Source of the DNA: Atopsyche davidsoni | Taxonomy: Eukaryota > Arthropoda > Insecta > Trichoptera > Hydrobiosidae | Direction of reading: 5' to 3' | Length of the DNA stretch: 64,000 nucleotides | Assembly: GCA_022113835.1 (NCBI GenBank) | Contig: JAILWY010000001.1 | Span: 9,300,001 to 9,364,000, forward strand | Part shown: one piece after another, positions 1-12,955 of the stretch | How the letters are laid out: each line of letters opens with the position of its first letter | How positions within the stretch are numbered: the stretch's first letter is position 1 | Program-made: the position numbers and the translations under genes | The notes under the pieces: model-generated | Told to the model about the DNA's origin: nothing | Databases searched by the model: none | Seen by the model: only the letters and a program-made list of their open reading frames with translations

Positions 1-77
1 CTTTAACATAATGCTCAGGTAGAACCACCCTGGGCTTGAGGGTGTGATTCTTCTTCGCCGATACCTCGCCTAAAAAC
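1..77 (-). CDS. Second coding exon (partial) of a secreted/membrane protein gene
   Basis: Read on the minus strand from an acceptor (tttcag, positions 83-78), this exon starts at 77 and runs off the window edge. Its first base completes the TGG codon left by the exon at 17240-17320. The frame then stays open for 25 codons with well-behaved codon use: WFLGEVSA followed by KKNHTLKPRVVLPEHYVK. The joined N-terminus has basic residues, then a hydrophobic core (WILLLLWFLG), then a small-residue cleavage context (VSA before KK), so a secreted or type I membrane protein is inferred. The family is not identified. The PRV-LPE-HYVK stretch vaguely recalls the region before a class 1 semaphorin sema domain, but this is only a guess. 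A second in-line acceptor (tttttag, ending at 71) would break the frame and was not chosen. The rest of the gene lies to the left, outside the window. Confidence 0.66.
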
Positions 78-3000
78 CTGAAACACAAAGCCTTATTTAA
101 AACCACTATATAATTTTATCTCTTATCATCAAATTGACTTTTTACCGAAACTTCTAGGCTACAAAGAAAGGTGTGCGCATCCCGGAGTTACGTCACTTAC
201 GCAGAGTTTCATTTTATACTATAACTCTGCGCAACCTTAAATGTTATCATTTTAAGTTGATCTGATTCGTTGGAAACAGACAATAAGTGTGAATTTGTAA
301 TAATTATTAAAATAAGTTTTTGAATGGTGGCTAAATTTAAAGTTTAAACAGTATTTAAGCAAATGATATTACTTAAATTGCAGGATGTTAGAAATAGCTA
401 TTTTTTATTTAATATATATTTTTTCAACTTTACATAACCACGATAAATTATTTTTACTCAAGATAATTTATATTGGTGGTTGATATAAAAAAATATTTAT
501 AAAAATTTAAATTTAAATGAATTTATAGTAGAGTAAATTTACTTTTCCTTTTTCCATTACACCTTACACCTTTGAGACAAATTATTATCGATAGCTCAAA
601 TTTGTTGCCAAAAAAATTTTAGTCATTCTGTTTAAAAAAACCCATTATAGTCCAATTAGCATACACGCACATGAATTCTTTCCTTCTCCGGTATGCTTAC
701 ATTTTCTTCTCTCGAATTCCTCAGATTCTGCCATCTCACCCTACATTTCGCACTGCTAAATTGTAGCAAGATTCTATCTATTAATGTTCATGAAGTATCT
801 TTAAGATCAGGCTTAAGTTTTCTACTTTGTCGCTTAAGGGTCACTGAAGTTTCTAGGATATACAATATTTTTTTCTGATTCTCAATACGTTGATTTCATT
901 TTGGGAATATGTGTGAGCTAGTCGAGTGTGGAAATGATTAGATCTGAAAAGCATGTATAAGTTTTGCATTTGAAAAATTGTTAGTGAAATTATTTTTTGG
1001 TGAGGTTAATATCTGTGAAGGACTATATCCTATTTATGACGACGGTTTTTTAGTTATATCAATCAAAGTTAGTAGACCGACATAGCTAGTATACTTAGAA
1101 GAATAAAGGAAAATTCTTTTTTAAAGAATTGGAGGTAAATATGACACGACAATACTTAGCTGGTTTAACATCGTTTTCCAAATCTAATTAATGAGTAATA
1201 TTACAATTAAACATGATTGTGGTAATTGAATGTTCGTTAATAAGTTTAAGAAGCCATAACTCGGTCTTAATGCAATGCCTTGACTCTAAATTAGTACAAA
1301 CCTGGATGCATTTAAATTGAGTCAGCTCTTATATACAAAAGCCACGAAAGGATTTAAGGAGACCAGCTTTTTATTCTGATCCAATAGTGTTGCAATTTTT
1401 TTTCGATTTATTATGGATTGATGGATTGATAAATTCAATTGTGTTAGTATTTTATTAAGGCAAGGCGTAGTTCAAGGCTGATGTTCAAGCTATGACTGGA
1501 CACATAACTGGACAGTTTTTTTTTTGATTTGAGTTTTATCAATTAACTAATTTATAATTGAGACGTAGGGAAAGTTTCTGTGATAATAAAAGTTTTATGT
1601 GCAGTCGTAAATTGCGTCGGTCGCTCGAAACGCCATCGGCGACTCTCTGTTGCTGGTGTATGGAGAATTCGGCACCTGCTTCGATATAAACTTGAAGCTA
1701 TACAAAAACTTATACGTAGGCACTTTCCTAGCTTAAGACATAAAACGACACGGGGTATACTTAAGATTCAAGTCCGATTAAAGGAATAGGTACACTTTAC
1801 TCTATGGCACAGTAGGTAAGTAAATTAAATTATAAATTATGAGTTCACGTATAACAGCATATTTCCTACGGCAACATGGCTGTTGTTTCGTGCTTTTTTT
1901 AAAATAACTAATATTAGAACATAATTGGCTGCAGAAAAAATAATTATTAATAGGCATCGTCAATCATATAAGTGAAATGTATGTTAAAAGAAATATTATT
2001 TAAAAATACTTTTAAATACGTCATAAATATTTATAAAAGCTGAGCTAATAAAAATATAAAAACATAATTGCGTTGATGTAACGTTTAAGAATAAATAATG
2101 TTTATTTTTTATAAAAATAAAATTACAGTATTTTATATAATATTAGTCTTACTTGGAGGTTGCAGGTATTTTATGATACTGTAATTTTTGAAATCGCTGA
2201 ATAAACGTGGAATTCATTTTTATGATCGTTGTATATCGGAAAAGCTAGTGGCGGTTAGTTTTATGGGAGCTTTTTGACCTACACTATACCTGAATTATGT
2301 ATTTTAACCATCATGCCATGTTTTGAAGCAATCAAAAGCCTGGACTCGGTCTTCGTTACTCCGAAAAGACAAAAATAGAATTTATTTGGTGCCGCTACCA
2401 AGTGGTGGGTTGCAATAATACTTTTAATAAATAAAAAAAAAACACATTAACGGTAGCAAAAATTAATGTAAACAAATAACTTAGTTTTTTTTTAAATAAA
2501 CTAAATATTGTCTTTATAGTTCACTCAATAACTTTTATATGTTTTTGGAATTTTTTGTATCATCTCTTTTCAAAATCATATTCAGTTTTAATGGTGTTAA
2601 GGAAGTATATTGTTTGTAGTATGATAGAATTAATAATAATTTTTTTATATTAATATTATAATGATGCCATTGTTGTCGTTTTATTGATCAAATGATGATT
2701 TACACTTATTTTTCCAATTTTCGTGTACTCTACAAATATATTAATAATAGGACCACACAATAATTACCGAAAAGTGCAGCATGCTGACTAACTTCATCGT
2801 GCAATAAGTACATAATTTATTTTAGATTTGACTACCTCTAGGTCATTTCCTAATCTAAGTGAGATCATCTGGCGAGATCGTGGTCGCGATACCGTCTCAG
2901 TGTGATGACTTCAAATATACGAGCATTTGCTTGAGGATGTAAAGGCACACGACTCGAATAATATACTCAATGGAGAGAAACCAACCATTTCAGCCACAGC

Positions 3001-6000
3001 ACGCGAGAGCAGTATTAGCAACACTAATCTTGACACTATTACTTTAATTATACTCGAATTGGGGCACCACTATACTTTCAAAGCTCATATTTGTGCTTTA
3101 GAATGTATCGCCAGCAGCAATAATTGAATAATAATAAAAATATATCCAGGAAGTAGCTTGATATCAACACTGTAGATTATTTTTACTTTGAAAGTTTAAA
3201 AAAGTTTTATTTCATTTGTCGTTTTTAAAACAAAAAAATACTAGCGCATGCAGAATCATATACATGTATATAACAATAGGTTAACAACCCTGCCGAAAAT
3301 AGTTTTAAAAAAAAATTGAAAATATAAGTATATTTTATATCCTTGTCCAAAAAACTTCCTTTAATATCTTAGATGATTTGTCCACAAAATAAACCTTTTA
3401 AGGAAAAAAAAAACTGGAAGAACAAAAGGTTAGAAACCTCTTAAAATATGAGAGCAATTTCATCAACTCATAATAATCAGATTTAGCGGGTTGTTTCTTC
3501 CATCAGGGCTCTCGGTAATACCGTCCGGAAGTTCCGCAACCATGGCGGACGGGCCGACCCCAAAATTGCCACTATTTTGTTCCAAAAACAGGCATTTATT
3601 ACTTGAATGTCGATCAATCCTCCGCTCTGTATTATTATGTGGTAGTTTTCGATTAACTCTGCAGCCTTCTCGACCTTCGACTGAGATAATTACGCCAACT
3701 TTGGATATTTGATTATCACACAACGATAAGGCAGTGCCTATGTATGGATCTGGACATTAGGGCCGAGGCTCTCTCCGATGGAGTTCCGAGCTGGATGGGA
3801 GGAATTCCACTCGGTGATGGTGTCTCATTCTGGCGCATGGTGATTATTTTTGAGCGATATGTCTTTATCGCCATTGCCAAAGCTGTGGAATTGTTGGAAA
3901 ACTATGTCGCGATTGCTTAAAGCTTTATTCTGCAGAAGAATTTCAATGTTTGATAGCATCTATTCTACAATATATACAGTTTACTTACTATAAAAGCATT
4001 CCAACTTTTTTCAGCAAATGATCAATAGCCAGTGCTTTTTTTTCAATTTAAAACACTGTTATTAAATTAATCAGGGTATAAACTATTTTAAAAAATATTC
4101 ATGAAATATTAATAGGTACTAATATCACAAAAATTATAAAATATGTCCATGTTATTATATTGTTGATAAAAATAAGATATTCCATGAAAAACGATCAGTA
4201 TTAATTCGACGGAATATCAGTGTAATAAATAATACAGTTAAATGATTATGTCCGACTTTCGTTTTTTTCAATATTTAATTTGTATCGACTGCACGCACTG
4301 TCAATACAAATCGTCTTCGACTAAATTTAAATAGGTGTGAGCCCAAATATATTAGTTTTGGTTTCACCCAACATGATGGGGATAAAACGTGCAATTTAAA
4401 ACCATTTACGAAAACAAACATGATTCCAATTAAATTTTACGATATTGGCAGCTTTGTGGATAAATAACTATTTTAATGAAGAGTAATCCAACAAAATGAC
4501 TGGCTTTGGTAAGTATATAATTTGGTTAGAAATCTGTTACTTTACAATGCTTACATAAATTAATTATAATTTGCCTACAAAAAGCACTTACATTGCATTA
4601 ATTCGGAAAATTTCCATATTTTATTTTTAGCTAAAATACTCATATTATAATAATTGGACACAATTATTGTAAGAATTTGAAATAATCTTTAAATCGAAAT
4701 TCTGCCCCCTACTTATTTAGTGTATTTAGTCACATAGGAAAACTTTTTTAATGTGAAAAATAATATATGCGAAAAGTTTTAGTAGAACTCTTTCAGAAAT
4801 ATATTATACTGAAAATTCTTATATTTTATGAGATACGTCCGGATTCTAAGTAGCTTCCGAAAGTACTGAACTATTTACATATAAATATCGTCAGCGAATT
4901 ATAACATTTTCAGCAAATGCGATATTTCCAGATCGTTAATGAGAATAACAAAAAAATTCTTAATGCCATATAAATATGACACGAAGTATTTTTTGACATA
5001 TTAAATCTTTCTACTTTGGGACGTTTTTTTATTGACTTATGAGTTAATGTGGAAAAATGACCTTTTACTCTACGACTGCTCGAGTATAAGTGTATCTAAA
5101 AATAAACTATAAGAATACACGTAATTATGTAACAAAACCATTTTATATAAACTTTTTTTAAAGTTTGTTCATTCGTTATTTCATGGCATACATATTACAG
5201 AAAAACATTAATGAACAATTTACCAAACAATTTCCATTTATTTTTTATTATAATTTAAATACATATATTTGTTTAAATATCAATATAATATGAAATACTA
5301 AGATCATGAAATTACAGATTTGATTTACCAAAAAAGGGAAAAAGTTAAAATGAAATACCATAATGGAAACTATTTGTAAGGGCGTATGATTATTATATGA
5401 AACAACGAGCATCTGACACTACAAAAGAAGGCGAGTTATATCAATAGTTGATGAATTTGATATCTAAAAAGGTGATTAGTTTTGTCGAAGTGGTATGATG
5501 GAGTGAATAAGTAAATTAAAAAAGTTTAAACATAAAAGAGAATGAAGTCTTTGTTACGAAGTGAAGTGATAATGAAATAAAGTGATTAATGAGAAAACAA
5601 TTTTTTAAGAAATCGAATAATTTCTCTCTGCAATTAAAAACTGTAAGGGCATGTAACGTAACTAAATTATGCGGGAGCAATCCTCGTTAATTATCTGGAA
5701 CTAAACATTCTGATTTATTAAAGTTATAATTGAAAGCTCAAGCCGCATGACCCCTCACATGTTTGAAAACCGTTAAAGTTTATGTGCGGAAAACAATTTC
5801 AGCAAATTGTTCGTTCTGAGTGTGTAATACATGGCCGGAGATAAAAAAGAATATCATTCCAAAAAGTGAAAACGAATACAAGATTTTTCCTTTGCGTATA
5901 CTTATTATAAATTTCAATTATTACGTCTAGACAATGGTAATGCGCGTTATATTATATTATGCATCGAATAAAATAAATCAGTTAGTTTATTAAATAACCT

Positions 6001-6459
6001 ATTGTATCAAAAATATTTTAAATAATAACTTTTTTATTTTTAAACAAGACTATTATCCACCTAAAACTAGTTAAACGAATAGTTAATAATATATTTGAAG
6101 GCTTATTTAAACATTTCATTTCATGTAAAAAAATATATGTATATACTTTTTGATGAAAGTCACTTAACCAAGTTTCTTTCGGAGTTTACGAATTATCTTT
6201 AGTCGCTTGTCTTGGCGTAACACTGGCAATAAAATTTGCTTACTAGAGATGACTTTATTATTTTGTAGTTATTATATTCTGTATGGACAAATACCTAAAT
6301 GTAATATGTAATTTATGATTTTATAAATAATTAATTGTGTTTTTAGTGAATATATGTTATTTATTGAATTCGATTGAGGTGACAACGTAACAAGTTAAAT
6401 TGAATACTTATTTGCATATTCGCTTTAAATCTAACGACTCTAGATCCAGCAGCGTTTAA
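78..6459. other. Left part of the large minus-strand intron
   Basis: AT-rich non-coding DNA inside the 17.2-kb intron between the two minus-strand coding exons. Apart from a THAP-like fragment near 1.6 kb, the short open frames (for example at 693-878, 2927-3127 and 3463-3723) have no recognisable domain or splice support. A patch at about 3490-3850 is less AT-rich and may be an old repeat; nothing identifiable is seen in it. Confidence 0.5.
1580..1789 (+). pseudogene. Possible THAP-type zinc finger remnant
   Basis: A 69-codon open frame beginning MIIKVLCAVVNCVGRSKRHR. The C-x4-C spacing followed by GRSKR resembles the start of C2CH THAP domains, which are common in insect DNA-transposon proteins and their domesticated derivatives. 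The later Cys-His pair and the AVPTIF-like end of a THAP domain are not visible, and the frame stops after a basic stretch (LIRRHF). No flanking exon or promoter was seen. Best read as a decayed transposon fragment; it could equally be a chance frame. Confidence 0.18.
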
Positions 6460-6750
6460 TTTGGCTATTGTTGGAAGCCAGCCGCGTTCAAAGACTACAA
6501 AATGGCCGCGGCTGCATCATATCTCAATTACCAATCAAGCCGCGCACAGCGAGCAGACCTGACGAGGTGAAGGTTAAGGGAGTCATGCATCAAGCTAGAT
6601 AAGCTTCTGCCAGCCGGCGCGGAGATGCCGACCTTGACCAAGCCAGAGCTCGCGAGCTTCCATGAGCGCCCACAGACGAGGAGCTCCTGAAGGCTATCGG
6701 GTGTCGGCTGAAGGCGGCGTGGGCTGAAAGGATTCGGTTACGGAAACAAA
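6460..6750. promoter_or_regulatory. GC-rich island in large intron
   Basis: A sharp change from AT-rich sequence to a segment with many CG dinucleotides (AATGGCCGCGGCTGC, GCCAGCCGGCGCGGAG, GAGCTCGCGAGC). No convincing open frame with splice sites was seen. In an intron this composition suits a regulatory element or alternative promoter; function is inferred from composition only. Confidence 0.25.
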
Positions 6751-7529
6751 ACACTTTGTTTGTGTTCTTGCATTATACGTCTGCGTGTAAACATTCAAAT
6801 TGAGATACAGGCATCCTATCCCGTGACAGCCTTCGAAAATGTCAATTTTGTATAACAATAACGGAAACACGTATGAATTGTATGCACTGGTATTTGCTGT
6901 TGACTTCGGTTTATTTATTGAAAAAACTACGTAAATAATTATAATAACTTATTTTATTTACCTGCAACGAATTACTTTACATTAACATTTATTTTAATAC
7001 AATCAACTATTTTATATATTATCTTCCAAATAATACTAAAATGAAATGTTTACTTCTGTGTTATGCAGCTTATCGTAAAAAAAATTTAACGTCTACAAAA
7101 ATTAAAAAACCTTAAAATACACAATAAACCTACACATGTTATGCAAACAATAAATTATTTGAGAAAAAAAAAATCCACAATACAATTTTGTCTCATTTTT
7201 ATACCTAATAAATATAAAGTTTATCAAATGAACAGTATTGCGTGTAGGTTGTACCAGGCTTATATTTATTTTCGTAGGCATATGTAAGACTGTAGTTGCT
7301 GCAAAGTTTTGTTTCCAATTAGATTGCACTTCAATAATGAAACATGCAAGGTTAAATTAACCCGCACCACACGAGCAGGGGAACTACACAATACAATTCC
7401 AAGTAAAAAAAACTCATAGCTCGTACATAATTTGATATTCATTTTTCCCGTATATATTTTGGCACTCCATTGTTCATCCTAACAATGGTTCAGAATTATC
7501 TAGAATATATTAAGGAAAAGAAAGCAACA

Positions 7530-7980
7530 TTTTCGGGGAGGCGACTCCGCCGGTCGCTTTATTCTCAGAAATTTAATATCGGCGTATTTTGGCGAGTCCC
7601 CGAGTCGCATAAAAGCTCGCGGCCGTCCGATTGCGTCCAGTTTTTCAGTCTCGCAACACTCCGGACAGCGGCGGTTATCTACTTAAACTATCGGCCAGTC
7701 AATTTACGGGCATTAAAAACGTCCAGATAAGTCGCAATCTGCGCAAAACTCTGTGCGGGCGCGACCGGTGGCTCTCTGACATTTCGCAATGCCCGCGATA
7801 GTGATCCTTCGATATACATACTATATACACGATTGTATTTACTGACCGGCGCAAATGCGGTAATTGCAAGCCGAATTATCCTTTCCGTCGACAGTGATTC
7901 ATTTAGTTCTGCGTATCTAGCTGTACTCGACGAGTCGTCACTGCGAACACCCGCGCCTATTACTCATATGAGCGGGGTTG
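7530..7980. promoter_or_regulatory. GC-rich island with a possible core promoter
   Basis: A CG-rich block inside the minus-strand gene's intron. On the plus strand a TATA-like CATAAAAG (7608-7615) lies about 37 bases before an initiator-like TCAGT (7645-7649), with GCG-rich sequence on both sides. The spacing is slightly long for a classical TATA-Inr pair. No protein-coding exon follows that I can recognise. It could be an alternative promoter, a non-coding RNA start, or an enhancer. Confidence 0.22.
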
Positions 7981-8207
7981 CTATAATTATGAATCAGTTT
8001 TTTTATTAGATTCTTTTGTAGCTCGTGAAAGCTTTGAGTTATTGAAGCGTGTTTTTACGCTATTTAAAATTTATCCAACGCGGTGCCTAATGTAGTGCTC
8101 CGTCCGCATGCTACGACTGAATATATCCACTGTTCAGGAAGTCCCCTGTATGCAGGCTTTCCTTCTCGCCCCGATAGAGCATGGAGCGGGGGCTGAGCGT
8201 CCCTGGA

Positions 8208-8215
8208 TGACGTCA
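8208..8215. promoter_or_regulatory. Perfect cAMP-response element palindrome
   Basis: The 8-bp sequence TGACGTCA, the full CREB/ATF binding consensus, embedded in a GC-rich island. One perfect 8-mer by itself is weak, but its location in a CG-rich island adds weight. Confidence 0.3.
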
Positions 8216-8311
8216 CGGCGGTACCTTGGCCTTACAGGCGGCTACCTTATCGTGATGGAGCGTCGGCCGGAAGGCAGGCCCGGCCGAGGCAGGGCCGCGG
8301 CCCCGGGCGCC

Positions 8312-8350
8312 CATCAGCTCCCCCCATGAGCTCCCCCCATGAGCTCCCCG
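8312..8350. repeat. Three tandem copies of a 13-bp GC-rich unit
   Basis: Units of CATSAGCTCCCCC start at 8312, 8325 and 8338. The first unit has C instead of G at position 4 and the last ends in G. Confidence 0.8.
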
Positions 8351-8799
8351 CCCGGCACGTCTCGCCGCGGATACGCCACCAGCCCCGCTATTCACATACG
8401 AAATATAATTCAAAGTGAAAACTTGGCAAGGAGCCACGACACGGAGGTCACTTTCCTCGCCTTCGCCGCTTTTTGTGCTATCACGGGTAGCGCAACAACT
8501 TTTCAGAAAATTACTTTTTTATTCGATTACTTACATTTTGCGATGTAACAGATATTCCAATTGGTGTTTTGTGATTGAATACGCAGTTAACAGAATAAAC
8601 AAAGCACTTTTTATATGTTGGAATGAATCCAAATATTCCATGATGCATTTTGTGTTCAATAATTCGAAGGCATCTCGATGTCTGCATATTAACCGGATAC
8701 TATTTTTCCATCCCTCGCATTGGGAGCGGTTAGTCTCTGCAGTTACACAATTCGGTTCACCGCTACCGTAGAGTTCTCAAAGCCTGTCTCATTGCATAC

Positions 8800-9070
8800 G
8801 AATGGGACCGAGTTAAGTTTAGAATCGCGGCGACTTTTTTTGCTCGGAGGCTCGGTGCGGCGGTATGATCCATCACGCGAGCCTCGCTTCTAGAATGGCA
8901 TCGAAAGCTCGGCGAATCTAAGTCGCTGGATCTAAGATAGTGATGGCAAGTTTTTCAGCAAATTAACGACGCAAAATCTTGTGATTAACCATAGTCACGC
9001 AGTCGCGGTGTTACGTACTGAATTTACTCGAAGCACTGAAGATAACCGCGGCGTAATGTCTCGGTGAAGT
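8800..9070. promoter_or_regulatory. CG-containing island
   Basis: A moderately CG-rich stretch (GAATCGCGGCGAC, GGTGCGGCGGTATG, ATCACGCGAGCC) in AT-rich intron DNA. No frame or splice evidence for an exon. It may belong to the same regulatory cluster as the islands at 7.5 and 8.1 kb. Confidence 0.18.
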
Positions 9071-11764
9071 TTTTGAGTCGGAAGTAATAATTTTAAGAAT
9101 CATAATTCACCGCCCATTTTACCTGGATTAATTAAGATCATTCAAGATAATCTATTCTTTTACAACATCTTGTGTTGCGAAAATTCTCAAAGGCGTCTGA
9201 TTTTTTTTATTTTTTAAACAGTAGCGCAAATTCTTTTGTTATATAATAAATAAAATACGAAGTCGTTTAAGAAGTGAATATACATTTGTTGATATTTTCT
9301 GTGGTTATGCCAACCGTAGCTAGAAGACTAGATTTGTTCACATATGTTCACCTTATTGCATCCATATTTATCCTTTTATACAAAAAGAGTACTAGGACCT
9401 TTACAAGGAATCGAGTCGTCACTGTAAGTTTATGAATCATAACCGAATATGAAATGATGATACGAGTACACTAAATATAAATAGCATGTGTCAAAATAAT
9501 TTAATATTTTCTGCACGTACTACATATTGACATGTCTTCCGAGAATCTGTGCTTTATTATTTAGCTGGAAGTTTTATTGATCAATGGGGCGGTACTTCCA
9601 CGAAAAAGCCCCGTCTTCTGGGCACACAAGTGCCGCAGCTGTGCCTGACCTTAGAACATACGGAAATGCTCATAGACTCTACTCAATGTAGCGCCTCAGG
9701 GCGAATTCGCTAATGTGAATCAATATTAAACAAATAAAAATATCATTTGACTCCGCCGGGGTTTTTCAGGTGTCGATATGAAAATATACCTAAAAGTTTA
9801 TTATAAAGGCGAAATTTGGAGATATTTTCGAGCTCAAATTTTTTTTTTATGTCACCATGTGAACTTGAAAAATAGCCTTTTTTAATAACTTATTTTTGCA
9901 CTCATAAAAGTTACAATAATTGCACTTAAATTTTGAAAGACTCGGTGTTTTATTAATTACTCTTTGCAATTTAGATAAGATTATTCAAAGTAACCATTAG
10001 ATAAAATTAATATATGTTATTAAACAGTCGACTTTTAAAGTGTATTTTAACCAGCTTAATTTATTTAGGCGTTTCCAGAGTAATCCGGAGTTTATTTTGA
10101 ATTAACAATCTGTCACCATTTATTTAGAAATATTGAGAAAATCATACAAAATAGTTATTTGTAGATTGTTTATGACTAATTAACAACATTCTATAGCAGT
10201 TGCTCTTGCAGCGTTTAAGATAATCGGTAGCAGCACACGTTGAATTTCTCAAAATGCATTACATCGAAGTGCAATTTACGATTCTGACATAAGTACTAAG
10301 TATCATTCATGACAAAGTATTTTTATTTAACTTTTAATAAATTAGTAGACGCTGAAGATACTAAAAAATTTAAACCTTTGCCATGGAAAATAATTATTCA
10401 GAATTAGTTTAGTTTCCCAGCTCTACAAGGGATGGTGGGGAAGGGTTGTAGTTTTACGTTACACCGGTGTATTCATACATAAAACCACAGGCCGTGTGTT
10501 TTTTCTTCCGGTTCAGAGCAGGTCTTCTCGGGGAATATTAATGCTCTGCCGCCTTCTGGCGTGGGCCAGGCCGGGCTAATGAATGGTCCTTCTTGTATTT
10601 TTCTGGTGAAATTGATTCAGATTTTTATCGCGGCTCAAATGACGGCGCGTTAGTCCCGAGAGAGCGAAGTTTATTTTTTAATAATTTTATAGACATGGCG
10701 TATTTTAACATGAACTTTACAGCGTTTTTATGTTGGTCCAATGAACTAACAGCGTTGAGTTTATTTAACTCACACGAAGGTCATAACTTAGAAAGTTATA
10801 TGCATGTAGTTTTTGGATTTTTAAAATTTAAAACATATTGTTATTGTAATCGCTAGGCCAATCATTTCTTATTTCAAATAGTAAATTATGTGAAAAAAGA
10901 AACTACGAAAAAAAAATATTTATAAAGAGAGATTGCAAGTAATGAAATAAATTGGTTAAAACTTATTGAGAAAAGCGTTGCTTTTTTATTTTCATTGTGA
11001 TCAATTGTCAATTTTTACTAGTTTTTGTACTAAGCTTATTCACTTTTTTTCAGTATTTAGTACTATGAAATTTAAGTACACGAATCTTGCTATACCTAAA
11101 TCAACATCATGCACATATTTTCACACTTTTTCTGAACGTTTAATAAATCTGAAAGAGTTAATTTATTAAACGCATACACTATTAATAGAATGTCGATATA
11201 TTGATCACAAGTGAATTCGATTTGGAATGTTATCAGTCGTTTTATACTGTATCATTTCTGGTATGATAGGTCCACCCCAACCGAAGATAGGGTGCCGAAG
11301 CATTCGTCGATGGCACTTAACTCAAATGCTTATTACCTGTTCGCAAGTACCACCTGTTTTTAGGGTTCATGTTTAATATCCGTACAAAAGCATACAAAAC
11401 GTTAACATTGAAGCGGTGTTTATATATTTGAGCAATTTCTCTATTTACACAATTTATAATATTGAAATCAATTGCCTGTCTATTTTTTAAAATACATTTC
11501 ATTATCCCCAAAATAGTTAGCTAAAAGTGTTAGAGAACTTATAAAAAGCCATGTTTATCTAAAATAATAATTATACAAGATATGCTATATTTAATTATTA
11601 ATAAAGAAATATAAAAGTAATATGTGATTAATATAAAAAGTATTTACAGACAGTTATTGAAAAAAAGTGTGTGTATGTACATGTCAGCAATTATACGCAG
11701 TAATTTATCATCCAGTAAAAGATGGGAAAGTATTTTAGGAGTATACTAAAATAGAGTAATTAAG

Positions 11765-11786
11765 TGGATATACAAATGTATATCCA
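11765..11786. repeat. Short perfect inverted repeat
   Basis: Arms TGGATATACA and TGTATATCCA are separated by 2 bases. AT-rich palindromes arise easily by chance, so this is reported only as structure. Confidence 0.6.
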
Positions 11787-11921
11787 ATTAATTATTCTAA
11801 ATTAAGTAGAAATGTCAACCAATAGAAATGAAAATGCTTATCAAGCATCTATCATGACAACTTGGCAGTCGAGAGTTAGAGGAACATAACTGGAATGTTT
11901 AAAGTGTGTTTGGATTTTACG

Positions 11922-11955
11922 ATCATTCACTTAACGGGGGCGTTAAGTGAATGAT
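11922..11955. repeat. Perfect 15-bp-arm hairpin with GGGG loop
   Basis: The left arm ATCATTCACTTAACG (11922-11936) is exactly complementary to the right arm at 11941-11955, with loop GGGG. It is too perfect to be an old neutral sequence. It could be a recent templated inversion or a fold-back element. Confidence 0.85.
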
Positions 11956-12806
11956 TTGAAATATTCGCAAAAATACCATTTTCAGAAATTCTGTATGTTT
12001 TTTACACACATAGAAATGAACGTAAATACGAAAACTACTTTTTTTCTTCAGAAATCCACTATTAATCTTGCCAACAAGAAAATATTTCCTTCTTTCGCAT
12101 TCATCTGATACTATTTTGGCTCTCACAATTTTTTTAAAAATCTGTCTACTAATATGTTTAAAAGCCTTTTGTTGAATTAAATAATCTATGCTATTTATTG
12201 GTGTAAATTATGAACATTTTTCAACTTCATTAGATTTTTAATCAAATATTTCTTAACAATAAATCACTTCAGCAAATATTTAAACACGTATCGTTTGTCA
12301 TGTTTAAGTACAAACGAAATGGTCATACAAACCGAAATCATATGTCACGGGCTTAAGCTGTGATCCTGACAAATGATTTAGAAACTTTCCATATTTTTTG
12401 TTAGTATTCTTACACAAGTTTGGCGAATATCTTTTTTGTATAATCTAATTCTATTTATTTGGCTTACGAGATAAGGAATATTGCTTCCGGTTTTTAGACT
12501 ACTATATACATAATATATTAACATTATCAACAAAGATAATTTATAATTTTTGGCAAAGGGTAGTTCTTTCTTAGTTCACTTTATTTATTTTTTTATAGAT
12601 CTAAATTAATTTATTCATAGCGTATGGGTAAATGAGATAAGTGGGCCAAAAGAATCGTAAATTAAAAATGTAGTATTTGCAACAAAAAATATAACGTTGT
12701 TAATATTGTATATATTTTGTTCAAAATAATTTCACAGTGGTTTTTTGTTTTATAAATTATTTTTATTTATAAATTATTACGTCGGTATCCACGTCTTAAA
12801 GCGCGT

Positions 12807-12955
<149 letters not shown>

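Larger units (their letters stand above)
8100..8480. promoter_or_regulatory. GC-rich island containing a perfect CRE and a 13-bp tandem repeat
   Basis: The most GC-rich stretch of the window. It contains the full CRE/ATF palindrome TGACGTCA at 8208-8215 and three tandem 13-bp units at 8312-8350. Both strands carry open frames (8108-8329 plus, 8213-8437 minus), but these look like products of GC bias: Arg, Gly, Ala and Pro runs with no domain. On the minus strand, AAG/GTAGCC and AAG/GTACCG could act as donors of an alternative first exon. Regulatory role is inferred. Confidence 0.3.

Noticed and set aside
8108..8771. Plus- and minus-strand frames in the 8-kb GC island, up to 118 codons
   Set aside because: Arg/Gly/Ala/Pro content follows GC bias, there is no domain, and frames are open on both strands at once.
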